Below, piece by piece: positions 56,126 through 56,422 of a stretch of 56,422 bases of DNA. The position numbers and the translations under genes were made by a program. The stretch is from Billgrantia desiderata (GTDB lineage: Bacteria > Pseudomonadota > Gammaproteobacteria > Pseudomonadales > Halomonadaceae). The first letter of the stretch is position 1. Each line of letters opens with the position of its first letter. Location of the stretch: contig JAAQTN010000035.1 in the NCBI GenBank assembly GCA_011742915.1, positions 1-56,422 of the forward strand, given 5' to 3'. The notes beneath the pieces were generated by a model. The model did not search any database, had not been told where the DNA came from, and saw nothing but the letters and a program-made list of their open reading frames with translations.

Positions 56126-56219
56126 CGTTCGGTCTCCTTACGGTCGCTACCCAAGGATAGCGACCGGAACGGCAAGTTGTAGGCAGCTCCCTGTGTGCAG
56201 CCGCTGTCACGCCTCATAT

Positions 56220-56329
56220 CGCGAGGCGCCGGGTGCCTATGACCCGTTCGGCGCGACACCGGGTGCCTATGACCCGTTGGGCGCGGCACCGGGCGCCTAT
56301 GACTCGCTCGGCGCGGCACCGGGCGCCTA

Positions 56330-56330
<1 letters not shown>
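56220..56330. repeat. 30-bp tandem repeat (3.7 copies) between frmA and fghA
   Basis: Units begin near 56220, 56250, 56280 and 56310 (last one partial) and share the pattern GGCGCGGCACCGGGCGCCTA plus TGACNCGNTN. Copies differ at a few positions. GGCGC and GCGCC inside each unit can pair. The array abuts the frmA stop codon. A plus-strand frame through it encodes decapeptides like PGAYDPLGAA, but lacks a credible gene context. Confidence 0.9.

Positions 56331-56422
<92 letters not shown>

Overview
The window looks like chromosome from a GC-rich, salt-adapted gammaproteobacterium, most likely Halomonas or a close relative. Reasons: a BCCT osmolyte transporter, strongly acidic Asp/Glu-rich secreted proteins, GC-rich codon use, the DUF294 nucleotidyltransferase/DnaQ-like exonuclease pair, and frmA-fghA formaldehyde genes. 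It has two parts: an anti-phage defence island (1 to about 30,140) and core/metabolic chromosome (about 30,140 to the end). A minus-strand tRNA with a CAU anticodon (30143-30219) sits at the boundary with its 3' end facing the island. No integrase or transposase is visible, and the island probably runs off the left edge.

The island is almost entirely on the minus strand and reads right to left. It has an outer GC-rich framework: a SNF2 helicase resembling DrmD of class 1 DISARM (24150-27128), a 1659-residue adenine-specific methyltransferase resembling DrmMI/PglX (19112-24091), a 2180-residue YprA/DruE-like DEAD-box helicase with zinc and DUF1998-type modules and a C-terminal nuclease-like domain (5019-11561), and a UvrD-like helicase with a RelE-like N-terminus (2894-5017). 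Inserted in the middle is an AT-richer module: a YaaW-family protein, an unknown protein with one membrane segment, a MORN-repeat protein, ZorA and ZorB (proton-driven motor), and an HNH protein placed like ZorE of type II Zorya. Two GC-rich envelope genes (DUF2846 lipoprotein, DUF2628 membrane protein) lie inside this block. A PD-(D/E)XK protein and a plus-strand WYL regulator lie at the left end. A CoiA-like nuclease gene lies at the right end between two 33-bp direct repeats with a palindromic core. The gene set fits a DISARM/Druantia intermediate (from memory, the recently proposed ARMADA class) physically merged with a Zorya II-like system. I infer methylation-based self/non-self marking, helicase/nuclease attack on unmarked DNA, and a membrane motor that senses or triggers.

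The right part is ordinary chromosome: a YceI-like protein, a Na+/solute symporter, an ABC exporter, an AEC carrier, a PQQ-type sugar dehydrogenase, an NtrB/NtrC-style two-component pair, two acidic low-complexity secreted proteins, a four-gene polyamine-type ABC importer operon (potA-, potD-, potB-, potC-like), a BCCT transporter, a GAF-GGDEF-EAL protein, the DnaQ-like/DUF294 pair, a DUF4168 protein, an EamA transporter, mtgA, fghA, and the last 30 codons of frmA. Several strong hairpins mark transcript ends, and a 30-bp tandem repeat separates frmA from fghA.
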